Source: Polydrusus tereticollis (taxonomy: Eukaryota > Arthropoda > Insecta > Coleoptera > Curculionidae). Taken from it: a stretch of 64,000 nt of DNA. Location of the stretch: contig OY987326.1 in NCBI GenBank assembly GCA_963920685.1, positions 184,529,696-184,593,695 of the forward strand, in the 5' to 3' direction. Made by a program: the position numbers and the translations under genes. Positions 10,859 through 20,398 of this stretch are shown piece after piece. Every line of letters starts with the position of its first letter. Position 1 is the stretch's first letter. The notes beneath the pieces were generated by a model. The model ran no database searches. It saw nothing but the letters and a program-made list of their open reading frames with translations, and was not told the DNA's origin.

Positions 10859-12013
10859 GGGGCCGTTCATAAACCTCGTGACGCGAATTTTCAGGCAAAA
10901 AGACCCCCCCCCCCCCCCGTGTGACACTCCATGACAGTTTGTTGAACCCCACCCTGAAAACACATGACAAATCCTGACCCCCCCCCCTTTATAACACAAA
11001 AATGAAATACATCAAAAATTATTCTCAAACCTTCTATTTTATTTTTACGTACTCAACTGTACAAAAAAGAAGGTTTAGAAAATAGCCAAGAAAATGCGAG
11101 GAAGAATTTGAAATAGAAATTCATATCCACGGAGTGCGTAAGTGATCTGCAATCGTTATGAAAGGAGCTTGAGCGATATCTTCTCTCTGCAAAATTTCGA
11201 CGCCGTTCTTTTCAACCAAATCCTTATCTATCCATTCACATGTTTCTTCGTTTTTATTTTCAATAATCACAGCCAGTAACTTCCTCTGACGTTTTGCTGC
11301 TATTCTCACAGGTCGGATTTTTGGTGTTGAAATTTGTTGTCCACAGGTTTTTTTATGTTTCTCTAATTTGTTTAAACAGGCTAAATAGAGACCACATTTT
11401 TTGCAAACTCTGCGTTCCAAATTCTTCTTTACTGATGGGCAAGCAATATCATACGGGATTTCCTCGTATTGTGGGAATTTCTCTTTGTACATAGTATATT
11501 TTAATATTTCAGTAGCAAAAAGGGTTTGGAATTTAGCATTTTTTTCAGATATTTCAAGTTCAACATCGTTTTGAGAAATTCTGCATGGTGGAGGCAAAAA
11601 CCGATCTTTTAAAATTCTGAAATCGAGCTGCGTGGAGCAGAAGAGCATTCTTCATCTAAACATTTGGTAATTTTGTACTTCACAATTCTCGAGCCGACGC
11701 TTCTGACCCAACGTAGCTCAACTCAATACCGTGTGAACAGAGAAATGTAAGGTGCAGTAGTGCCATTACACAAAGCATCAGTCAGAGCTGAATCGCGCGA
11801 AATTTGAAAAAATGAAATGTGAGATTCGGTCTTTTTTTGTAAAATCAACTGAAAAAGCTTTATATGTTGAATACGATAGAAAGTCAATTTGTCACGTGAC
11901 TTTATGATGAAACACCCCCCCCCCCCACACACCGGTGCCCCCTGTGACAAAACGTGACGTTATCAACATCCTCCCCTCCCCCTTAGTGCGTCACGAGGTT
12001 TATGAACGGCACC
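10859..12013. mobile_element. G-tract-rich DNA transposon, 1155 bp, TSD TTA
   Basis: Ends GG(G/T)GCCGTTCATAAACC with inverted arms of 26 bp or more, followed inward by long C or G runs and GTGACG words. Flanked by TTA (10856-10858 and 12014-12016). A 3-base TWA duplication suggests PIF/Harbinger, but the termini do not let me be sure. It encodes the small zinc-finger protein at 11121-11648. A smaller relative with similar architecture is at 49713-50130. Confidence 0.75.
11121..11648 (-). CDS. Element-encoded 175-aa protein with a single C2HC zinc finger
   Basis: Open frame from an ATG at 11648 to a stop at 11121, entirely inside the G-tract element. The one recognisable motif is a zinc finger CKKCGLYLACLNKLEKHKKTC, with spacing C-x2-C-x12-H-x3-C, at about residues 80-100, followed by a basic stretch (RIAAKRQRKL). 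No transposase catalytic motif is visible, so it is either an accessory DNA-binding protein of the element or the remaining part of a longer protein. It has no signal peptide or membrane segment. The function is unknown. The frame is intact, which suggests recent insertion. Confidence 0.5.
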   Translation of the reverse strand: MLFCSTQLDFRILKDRFLPPPCRISQNDVELEISEKNAKFQTLFATEILKYTMYKEKFPQYEEIPYDIACPSVKKNLERRVCKKCGLYLACLNKLEKHKKTCGQQISTPKIRPVRIAAKRQRKLLAVIIENKNEETCEWIDKDLVEKNGVEILQREDIAQAPFITIADHLRTPWI

Positions 12014-14586
12014 TTAGAAAAAAAACACTGGAGGGAAAAAATTGTATTACACCGACAAAACATGGTCCAATGAAGGGCACACAGTTGAGAAGGTATGGCA
12101 AGATCAGAATACTAAAAGTTCAAGGCAGGCATTTAAGGATGGATTTTCGCAAAGAATAAGAAATCCTTATGGAAAAGGTCGTTGTTCTATAGGATCAAGT
12201 TCTAAGGGTTAATGAAATAAATTTTAATAATAAAAAGTTATATGACATTCCGATGAAATTTCATCATTTATTATTTTTTGAAATGCATACGCCACTGTAT
12301 ACAGGGTGTCTCACGGTCGATGGTAGGTTAGACGTTTACGGAAAACGGGACATAGAAAATTAGTAAAAATTTGGCAACTTGGGTAATTGGCTTTGCTCTA
12401 TCGATCTAAAATATTTTCAGCAATGCAGCGTTGCCGCTTATACAAAAAAGTAGCAACATATTTGATACCGTAAACTGGGGTTACTTTGCCCCATTTTTAA
12501 GGCAAAATTTAAATATTCCATTTTAAAAAATCTTTAAAGAGTCGATAATTTATTTTTTTTTGATAATACATATAAAAGTAGGCTTGGTGCTCATATATGT
12601 ATATTAGTATCCAGTCTAAAAATATTCCATGACCGTTTTTTTAAAATCTGAAAAGTGGAGTAAAGTCTCCCATAGGTCGGGGTTACATTGCTCCACCTTA
12701 GAAAATGATATTATGACGCGTGTATTTCAATAGATGGAGCAAAGTTAAACCGGCCGTTGAATAGCTTTACCTCTACAGTCATGCCCGTACGAAGAAAAAT
12801 GCAAAAAACTCTTTTTTTAACGTTTATTATTAAAAACCCATGAAGACATTTAAAAATCTCAATAAAATTAAAATACACTATAAGCAGCTGTAGTAAAAAC
12901 AAGGAGAAAGTTTAATTTTAATCATAAACATTTGTTAATTCGGGAACAGAAAAGATGGCCCTTTTCGAAACTTGCTTTGGAGGTTGAATGGAGCCTAAAA
13001 CATCGGTCCATGGATATGTTAGTTCGTCTCGTTTCGAGGGCCATTTCCACATTTTAAGGGATTTTTCCATCGAGTTAACGGTGACTTCTTTATCGTCAAA
13101 CCCTACGATTTGCCCAGGATACAACTCTCCTTCATACAAAAAGACTACAAAGGTTCCTATTTCCCGAACAACACTTGCAAACTTATAATAATTAGGCTCT
13201 GATGCTTTGCCTTCTAAAAAGTCCATAAATTGTTTTTCTTTTTGATCTTCTTTGGCAAGCTCATCAAAGTCGATGTCGTCTGACGAGTGGTCATCAAAAA
13301 CCATTTCGTTTTCCGGTCTAGAGAAAGAAGTAGTGGGTTCGTCTTCCACAGTTTCTTTGGTAACCATGAGTTCATCAGCGCAGACACTTTTTCCGGGGGG
13401 AACGTTCATTTTCTTTCTGCGGCTACTTACAGGTTTTGTTAAATCTGACCTTTTCATCTGAAGAGTTTCTAGAAACGCGGACTGAATGCCATCCGGATTG
13501 CATGTAGTTGTTGGTATGCGGCTTAAAACTTCGTCTACATTTAAAGGAACTATGCCGCATTTTCGAAAACCAGCCTTCAAATTATCTTCAACATTTGGTG
13601 CAATAATAAGCATCATTTTTGACAATAACGGCGGAAAGTTTTGCTTTTGAATGTTTGTGTTACGAATGCCCTCATCAGTGTCCTTCCATTCGGATAGCAC
13701 CTTTCTCCAAGCTATTTTTAAGGGTCGAAAAAATGCCACATCCAGTGGCTGAGTTAGGTGTGTGCTGTTTGGGGGCAAGCAGATTAGGTTTACTTGGTTT
13801 TCGCGGCACAGTTGAAGTGCATGGACAGTTATATGGGATGAAAGATTATCACAGACTAGTACTTTCTTCCCTTCCAATTTCTTCAATCTTGGTATCATCT
13901 GACCTTGCAGCCAGTCTGTGAATATGTTTGCATCGAACCATCCTGAACTACTAGCATTGTAGCGGCATCCTTTAGGACCGTTTTCCGCCCATGTGGTCCA
14001 CATTTTAGCGGCTCGATAAACCACATACGGAGGAAGGAGTTCTCCTGAAGCATTTCCACAAAACATCACAGATATAGATGTTTTAGAAGCATTTCTAATA
14101 ATCTCTGGGTACTTGCATCCTCTCCTGACAAGGACCTTTTTTTTCCCAGGGTCGTCAGTGAGGTTCGTTTCGTCAAAGTTCCATATGTTTGTGGGAGGAA
14201 CGTCCTTTATTTCGTTGGCCAAGTTTTCAAAGAAACTTCTTAGCATCGGTTCATCTACTGCCGCTCGTGTGCGTTTCACATTTTCGGCAAAACGCTCCGA
14301 CAGCTCTGGGTGCCTTGTTATAAAAGCATTTGCCCACTCTGCACCAGGTAAGTTGTTTTCAAATATTTTTACTTCCCTACCACAGCGGTTCTCAAACTTT
14401 TTTGGTGACGGAACCCTTTTGGGAAGCAAAATACTTGATGGAACCCTACAATAAAACAATAGTTTTTAAAAGTGTATTCTTTATTAATAAGCATAATAAA
14501 AGTACAATGTAACAGTTACTAATTATTACTTACTTTACCACATGGCAAGTACAATAATAGAAGATATTAAAAAAGAAAAAATCTAA

Positions 14587-16360
14587 CTAATGGGAGGTAT
14601 GAAACTGTTTTTTATTTTTCATCAATTGGTTGATATCAGGTTTGATAGAAGACAGTTGAAGTCTCATATCAGGTTCGGCGTCCAGTCTATTGCGATATTT
14701 TGTTTTCGTGGCTGCATAGGTTGAGAATCCTGTTTCGCACAAATATGTTGTTGGGAACGGGAGAAGAATATTCAGAGCCATTTTGCCAAGCATTGGATAT
14801 TCATCACGGATTCTGCACCAAAAATCGTTGAGAGGCGTCGTTTTGAACAGTGACTCCATACTTGTGTCTGATGACATTTCTAAAAGAGATTCATATATCT
14901 CGTTTGACATACTTTCGGGCTTTTCCAAGTTGGGTAAAAAAGGATTATGAATCCATGAATTCAGTTTCATTTTTGTATTCTGTTCTTCGGGAAAATACTT
15001 TTCAAAAGATGCGCGCATCGAACTGAGATATTGGACCAATTCTTCAAACACATCATCTTGAAACATTTCCGAGTCGTTATCGCTAACAAACTCACTGAGT
15101 GACGTAAAGCTTTCTATTTCTTTCTTACCAACGCAAATAATCCAAAAATCTAATTTTCTTTTGAAGGCAGTTATTTTATTATTGGCCTGAAACACTGTTG
15201 TCTGTTTACCTTGCAATGATAAATTCAATTCGTTCAGTTTTTGAAAGATATCCGCCATAAAAGACAATCGGAACAACCAAGTTTTATCATACAAACGGTC
15301 CTTCAAATTAAAAGAAGTATCTGCTGAAAGAAACATTTGTAACTCGGCTCTAAGTTCAAATAGCCTTGTTAAAGTTTTACCCCGAGACAGCCATCGCACT
15401 TCTGTATGGAGCAGCAGTGTTTTATGTTTGCTGCCATAATCTTCACACAATAATGAGAATAATCGGGATTGTAGTGGTCGTGATTTGATAAAATTAATTA
15501 TTTTTACCGCTTCATCCATAACCAATTTTAGATTTGACGGCATTTGCTTCATCGCAAGTGCTTGTCTATGCAGAATACAATGGCTGGAACTACAATTAGG
15601 CGCTTTATTTTTTATTCGTGACACTGCTCCTGCTGTTTTACCTGTCATCGCCTTGGCCCCATCTGTACAAATGTAGTGGTAGTGTTTGTGAGCAGCGGTG
15701 AACACATAAGCATGTCTTCTTCAAAAGAACTTTCATATGGATATCTCACGATAACCAGCAAGATAGCCAAACCAGCGACATCAGTTGACTCGTCCATTTG
15801 CAAGGCGAATCGTGTTTTTTGTAGACGTGTAACTAGTTCTTATTTGACGTAGCTTGCCAGATCATGGATTCGCCGTGAAACAGTATCGTTTGATAGCGGC
15901 ACAGTAGAAAGATGCTTTGCAGATTTTTCATCGAGCATACATTTTGTTATGTCTAATACACATGGCTTTATTAAATTCTCAGCGATAGTGTGCGCTTCAC
16001 CTGCTTGTGCAATGCGATAGCTAACTAAATATGATGCCTCCGTGGCCTTTTCGTTGATAGTTTTTGTTACATGCATCATATTTTTTTGACTTTCCAATAA
16101 CTGATCTTTTTTACGAACAAAAAATTCTTTATTCTTGTCTTTAGACTCGGGGTGTACAGTTTGTAAATGTCGGCGCAATTTGGCAGGTGCCATGGAACTA
16201 TTAGGAAGCAGTTTACTACATAGCATGCAGAGAGGTGAGCCGTTGGAATCAACAAATCCGAAACTGATATATGATTCATCATACTTCCTTTTTTTCGTCT
16301 TTGAAACCGTCGAGCTTGACGTCGTGGCATCATCGTCTGGATCGGTGATTGCTATATTCT
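14587..16360 (-). pseudogene. hAT transposase (BED finger, ZBED5/FAM200-like)
   Basis: Read on the minus strand from about 16330: an acidic-serine N-terminus, then a BED-type zinc finger (CMLCSKLL…LRRHLQTVH), then DLASYVK followed by an in-frame TAA at about 15840, the DESTDVAG catalytic block, and FEEDMLM. After a small internal deletion and frameshift near 15700 it continues with CTDGAKAMTG, HCILHR, VRWLSRG, and ends with the C-terminal dimerisation region (LPFPTTYLCETGF, YRNRL) at a stop at 14587. Expected first and second catalytic aspartates are visible, but the premature stop and deletion make it inactive. No good ATG starts the frame. Confidence 0.85.
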
Positions 16361-16375
16361 ACGCGCGATCGCCGC

Positions 16376-16382
16376 TTTTATA
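16376..16382 (-). promoter_or_regulatory. TATA box upstream of the hAT transposase
   Basis: The minus strand has TATAAAA here in a locally GC-rich context, about 40 bases upstream of the first coding residues of the hAT transposase frame. Position and spacing suit a core promoter, but there is no direct evidence for use. Confidence 0.4.
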
Positions 16383-16762
16383 CTTAGTCCTAGACTCGAT
16401 CTCGAATATTCTCGAAAATACTCGAGTCGGCGCCTTTGATAAACAAAAAGCAAAAATAAAAAGAGAAATATAAAAATTGCGTTGTAAACAATTCAGAGGC
16501 GGCTTTTATCAAAGGGACTGCGCGCTCACAAGTATACAAGTATACATGTTGATACCAAACTTATGAGATATTGTACCAGCTATTGTAACACATGTTTATA
16601 CAAATACAAATAAATAAATAAATTTAAGAAGTAGTCCATGTTCTGTGGCGAGATTGTAAATAAAAATAAAGGTCTGTCTTTACCACCAAATAACTTTATT
16701 TGCCCCTCTAGGGTAGAAAACAAGGGTTATAGAAAATACATGAAATAATGAAGAATTAGAAT

Positions 16763-16834
16763 AAATTTCTTAAAGTTGTACTAGTTTCGACTTTAGGGAA
16801 AGTCATCTTCAGCAACTATTCATTTAAGAAATTT
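16763..16834 (-). ncRNA. Hammerhead ribozyme candidate, left arm of Penelope-like element
   Basis: Minus-strand copy of the motif at 18716-18787, with the same CTGAAGA core, GACTTT/AAAGTC stem II, GAAA, and TA cleavage-type site. Stem I is 12 bp plus 4 bp. Confidence 0.75.
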
Positions 16835-17203
16835 TGTAATGAAAAGTAGTTAAAACAGTCGGGAGAACAATGGGTGATTCAACAATAAAATACAATGAAA
16901 TGCAGTTTATGCAACCATTGGAATAGACAGCAGCTTATTATAAGGACGAAGTATCTCAACGGAAGGAGATGATTAAACGCAAGTGGAATAAAAGGCCTTA
17001 ACCATAATACAGTGATTTAAGAATGTTGAAATTAGAACATGTTGTAAAAGAAGAAATTATTTATTAATTTAAAATGAGACTGACTTAGTGAGGGGACATG
17101 TATATTGTTGTGGTGGATTAGATTTTATGTAAATTAAATTAAATGAAATTGTTTCTCCTTAGAATTGTCAAAACAAAAATTATGTCCTTTCTGGTAAAAA
17201 CAG

Positions 17204-17431
17204 TTGCCCGTGGATACCAAATCAAATTTCTCTGACCATATTCTTAATGCTAAACATGCATTTGATCCAGAAAGAGGAGTTGAAATATTGCATGTAGTAC
17301 CCAATGGTAAAACATCTGCCTTGTGGGAAATGTTTGAGATAAATCAAGCTATCAAGAATCCTGATATCCAAGTCCTAAATGAGCAAATTACCTTTGACTG
17401 TCTCCCATTTTTTAATTCTCTTCAAATTTAA
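17204..17431 (+). pseudogene. Penelope-like ORF, C-terminal GIY-YIG endonuclease fragment
   Basis: The open frame (SNFSDHILNAKHAFDPERG, VEILHVVPNGK, ALWEMFEINQA, LNEQITFD, LPFFNSL) is the characteristic end of Penelope polyproteins, where the GIY-YIG endonuclease terminates with a conserved N-x-Q and PLFN-like motif. The catalytic GIY and YIG blocks and the whole reverse transcriptase are missing, since the frame begins right at the inner edge of the left arm. No ATG starts it, and translation is unlikely. Confidence 0.8.
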
Positions 17432-18350
17432 ACACCATTACATCTGATACAATCAATTAATTGTTTGTTTGTCACTTTAATTATCAACCAATTAACCTCC
17501 ATAAAAATTTTAACTTCAAATGTCAAACTCAATTGGGACATAACCAACATTACGCTTTTATCCTTATAGGGTTGCCTATACAATTTTAATCTTTCATTTA
17601 TGGTTTATAGTGCTGCCATCTAGAGTTACTCATTTTGGTTGGTATGCTGCAGTCGACACAGATTTTGGTGCATTCTTGGTTGCGGTCGTTGTTTGGTGGT
17701 TACGGGGGATGAAATATCATAGGTTTTTGTTTTGTGCTTCATTCACGTCATTGCTCTTGCTTTATTTATGATAAGACTAATATGTACACACCCTACATAA
17801 GGGAAGTGAATTCCCTCACCTTTATTGTGGCTTGATGTATATATAATTTGTATATTTAACTCTTCCTTGCCCATCTGTAGATTCCTGTTTAAATTTGCCA
17901 CCATTGGACTTGACAGTTGATTACCGGAAACATGATTTTTAAATAAACGCATAAAAAAGAAAATTAAACGTGTACCTAGTAGTACCAATTCTAGGTACTC
18001 ACCATTTTGCAACGCCATTCGGCTCGAATAGCACGCATCCATTTTAATGTTACAGTTAATTCACCTAATGATTTCTTCACCTGGTAACAGGAAGAAAATC
18101 AAAAACTAAGAATTGCCTTCATTAATGTAATGTTTTGTATATTTAACTAAAAGAAATTTCTATTTTATTTTATTTTATTTTATAATACAACATGTGAATA
18201 ATGACCACTTGGTGAGTACATAATCAATAACATTAATATTATAACATATATAACAAACCGTTAAGCAATGTGATTAGATATTTTATTGGTTTCCAAAATA
18301 TTTTCTAAAATTTGAAAATTTTCTCCTTTCAGATGTATTCCCAAAAAATT
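17432..18350. other. Penelope 3' region, with an unrecognised minus-strand open frame
   Basis: AT-rich sequence between the ORF stop and the right arm. The minus strand has a 99-codon frame (17743-18042) that starts MDACYSSRMALQNG; right after AAATG there is a GTGAGTACC splice-donor-like word (about 17996-18004). No domain recognised. It could be a 5' leader exon of the inverted Penelope copy. Confidence 0.35.
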
Positions 18351-18715
18351 TTTTACCAGAAAGGACATAATTTTTGTTTTGACAATTCTAAGGAGAAACA
18401 ATTTCATTTAATTTAATTTACATAAAATCTAATCCACCACAACAATATACATGTCCCCTCACTAAGTCAGTCTCATTTTAAATTAATAAATAATTTCTTC
18501 TTTTACAACATGTTCTAATTTCAACATTCTTAAATCACTGTATTATGGTTAAGGCCTTTTATTCCACTTGCGTTTAATCATCTCCTTCCGTTGAGATACT
18601 TCGTCCTTATAATAAGCTGCTGTCTATTCCAATGGTTGCATAAACTGCATTTCATTGTATTTTATTGTTGAATCACCCATTGTTCTCCCGACTGTTTTAA
18701 CTACTTTTCATTACA

Positions 18716-18787
18716 AAATTTCTTAAATGAATAGTTGCTGAAGATGACTTTCCCTAAAGTCGAAACTAGTACAACTTTAAGAAATTT
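18716..18787 (+). ncRNA. Hammerhead ribozyme candidate, right arm of Penelope-like element
   Basis: Order on the plus strand: AAATTTCTTAAA (stem I outer), TGAATA (loop), GTTG (stem I inner), CTGAAGA (core, consensus CUGANGA), T, stem II GACTTT-CCCT-AAAGTC, GAAA, short stem III region CTAG, TA, then CAAC and TTTAAGAAATTT closing stem I. All core positions match the consensus, the predicted cleavage follows GTA at 18771, and stem II is perfectly paired. It has the type I topology with minimal stem III that is typical of Penelope-like elements. Not tested for activity. Confidence 0.8.
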
Positions 18788-18890
18788 ATTCTAATTCTTC
18801 ATTATTTCATGTATTTTCTATAACCCTTGTTTTCTACCCTAGAGGGGCAAATAAAGTTATTTGGTGGTAAAGACAGACCTTTATTTTTAA

Positions 18891-19037
18891 ATAAATAAAT
18901 ATACCTACGCGCGGCCGCGGAGTCAAAACGTTCGACCAGAGAGAGGTGCTTTGATTTTTTTTCTAAATTCTTGAGGAACCCCTACAGAGGTATCGCGGAA
19001 CCCTAGGGTTCCGCGGAACACACTTAGAGTATAGCTG
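18891..19037. repeat. hAT right end
   Basis: Remaining 3'-terminal portion of the hAT element after the Penelope insertion. It contains GCGGCCGCGG near 18910 and two GGAACCC-type subterminal words before the decayed terminus. Confidence 0.6.
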
Positions 19038-19844
19038 CCCTACCACATCGGTTTAAATAATTTTTTATTATATGGGGCAATTCTCTAGTGTTTACAGGGA
19101 ACCCATGCTCTCCCAAGGAAACTAAGCAATCAACAAATTGTCTTTCTTCATCGTAACTAAATATTGGCTGTTTTCCTGGTTTTTTATTATGCCTGCCTTT
19201 TAGTTTGTTTAAAATTGTTTTTCTAGGAATCTTGTATTTTTTTTCTGCTTTCCTGTGTGAAATTTCCCCACTTCTAATTTCATTGAGACATGCTTGCAAG
19301 GTTTCCTCTGTATAATCGGCATATTTTCTAGATCCCAATTTTCTTTGATACTTTCTGGGCATTTCTGTAACAAAAAAAAATTGTTAGAAAGCAAAAAATA
19401 AAATAAAAATGGGTATACTTTACCCCGGGGCAAAGTAACCCCAAATAGGCAAAAATTTGCATGTCAAGACAGGAAAAAATTGTATTTTTGTTTTTGTTCG
19501 TTTATTTACAAAAAAAGAAAATGTAATGTGATGACAAGATAATACATTAACTAATGTGCAAATACTTACTCGTGAGTCATAAGCAACCACTGATACATAT
19601 ACCAAATTTTGCCGGTAAAAATAACCACAACTTTTTCTTCCGCAGTTCACTCAACGGCTGTCGGGCTCAGATTGCACGTGGAATGCAAGAATTAGCGGTA
19701 ATTGATAGTAACATAGATAACCCCTAATACATCGGTGTTTGTGTGGTGACATATGCACATCGTCGGAGTATAAAATTAATTCAAACTCTTTTTGTACAAT
19801 GGCGTAAAGTAACCTTGCAGGGGCAAAGTAACCCCAGTTTACGG

Positions 19845-20390
19845 TATTTTAAATGGAACACCCTGTATATAATTGCATTTTCCGCTTCATTATTGATTTC
19901 TAATTATTTTTGTAGAATACGTTCCTATACCTATCTTTAGCGGTTTTCGATTAAATGTTCATTACTGCGGTATTTGGATTCGTAGACAGCTGAAATTTTG
20001 AATGTAGTTTACCTTGTCTTGTGTATTAATTATGCATAAAGAAATTTGTTCTGTATTATACAGGGTCGTTCAAAATTCGTCATTTTACCGCTTGATACAA
20101 AAATGGTGAAAAGTGCATTTTTTTCAAATAGAACACCCTGTATATTATTAAATATCCTGCAAGAAAATTAATTTCCCTTCCAAATGATATATCATGTTCC
20201 TATACCTAAATAGTTAAGATGTCGAAATAAAAGCAAGGTTTTGTAAAAGTCGGATTATTTTGGCATATTTGTCTTAGATAGCCATGAAATCCCAATTTGG
20301 AACATATCTTTATGAAAATTTGATAGTTAGTGCATCAATATTAAAAAATGTGTTAGTTTTTAACTTTTAGTTAAGAAAGCGACCTAAAAA
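19845..20390. other. Mariner-terminal fragments between pogo and the inner mariner arm
   Basis: About 500 bases that are not found in the opposite arm of the outer DD41D element, so they are extra. Two similar stretches each start with GAACACCCTGTATAT and contain GTTCCTATACCTA some 85-90 bases later. An 84-base segment at 20061-20150 is bounded by TACAGGGTCG and ACACCCTGTA. This appears to be a stack of mariner ends, order unresolved. Confidence 0.45.
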
Positions 20391-20398
20391 GAATTAAA

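Larger units (their letters stand above)
10540..12200 (+). pseudogene. IS630/Tc1-like transposase relic, split by an insertion
   Basis: The 5' part (10544-10855) reads a basic stretch, then KYAIRRKIHGFFFLNE and KKMMAEINKNTSLPKAS, the helix-turn-helix region of the family, and ends in NRKNLL. It is then cut by the element at 10859-12013. The coding sequence resumes with YYTDKTWSNEGHTVEKVW, which equals the first catalytic block (Y-DETW in active members, here DKTW, glutamate lost), and fades after RNPYGKG. The 3' half with the remaining catalytic residues is missing. Joining the flanks at the TTA duplication gives a continuous protein match, supporting the split. Confidence 0.75.
16661..18890. 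mobile_element. Penelope-like element with inverted 540-bp terminal repeats
   Basis: Inverted repeats span 16661-17199 and 18351-18890 with very few differences. Between them lie the last 75 codons of a Penelope ORF (GIY-YIG endonuclease end) and about 900 bases of non-coding sequence. Each arm has a hammerhead-ribozyme motif, a documented property of Penelope-like elements. Inverted, tandem and partial arrangements of terminal repeats are also known for this group. It was inserted inside the hAT element. Both arms end in TAAAAATAAAGGTCTGTCT at the outer edge. Confidence 0.8.
14383..19037. mobile_element. hAT transposon, 4655 bp, TSD CCCTACCA
   Basis: Left end CAGCGGTTCTCAAACTTTT at 14383. 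The right end, …TTAGAGTATAGCTG at 19037, is a decayed complement. The perfect 8-base duplication CCCTACCA (14375-14382 and 19038-19045) is diagnostic for hAT. The body has a transposase pseudogene on the minus strand and a Penelope-like element inserted at 16661-18890. The subterminal GGAACCC words on both ends fit the ZBED/FAM200-type hAT families. Confidence 0.92.
12918..19362 (-). pseudogene. Pogo-like DDE_1 transposase, interrupted by hAT insertion
   Basis: The gene is in two parts, 19046-19362 and 12918-14382. The ATG at 19362 opens a Psq-type helix-turn-helix (KYADYTEETLQACL…HRKAEKKYKIPRKTI). The second part has NRCGREVKIFENN, a CENP-B-like region, then the DDE_1 core: WNFDETNL, VCDNLSSH and THLTQPLD, with 35 residues between the last two aspartates. 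A serine-rich acidic C-terminus ends at a stop at 12918. Counting the 8-base target duplication once, the parts total 1782 bases in frame, 593 residues plus stop, with no other break. The hAT insertion is the only lesion I see, so it died recently. Confidence 0.9.
12468..19844. mobile_element. Pogo-like DNA transposon, itself split by a hAT element
   Basis: Termini CCGTAAACTGGGGTTACTTT at 12468 and its complement ending at 19844, about 25 bp and perfectly inverted, flanked by TA on both sides (12466-12467 and 19845-19846). The subterminal word GGGGCAAAGTAACCCC recurs near 19430-19443. It encodes one DDE transposase on the minus strand. It was inserted into the left arm of the outer DD41D element. 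Confidence 0.9.

Noticed and set aside
10901..10990. CRISPR-like or satellite array
   Set aside because: The repeated look comes from runs of C. There are no regular repeats with spacers, and nothing in the window resembles a CRISPR array.
13252..13921. Plus-strand open frames over the pogo transposase
   Set aside because: They are antisense to a gene with a recognised DDE_1 domain and clear codon constraint on the minus strand.
16661..18890. LTR retrotransposon or retrovirus-like provirus
   Set aside because: The long terminal repeats are inverted and not direct, there is no primer binding site or gag-pol, and the only coding piece is Penelope-type GIY-YIG.
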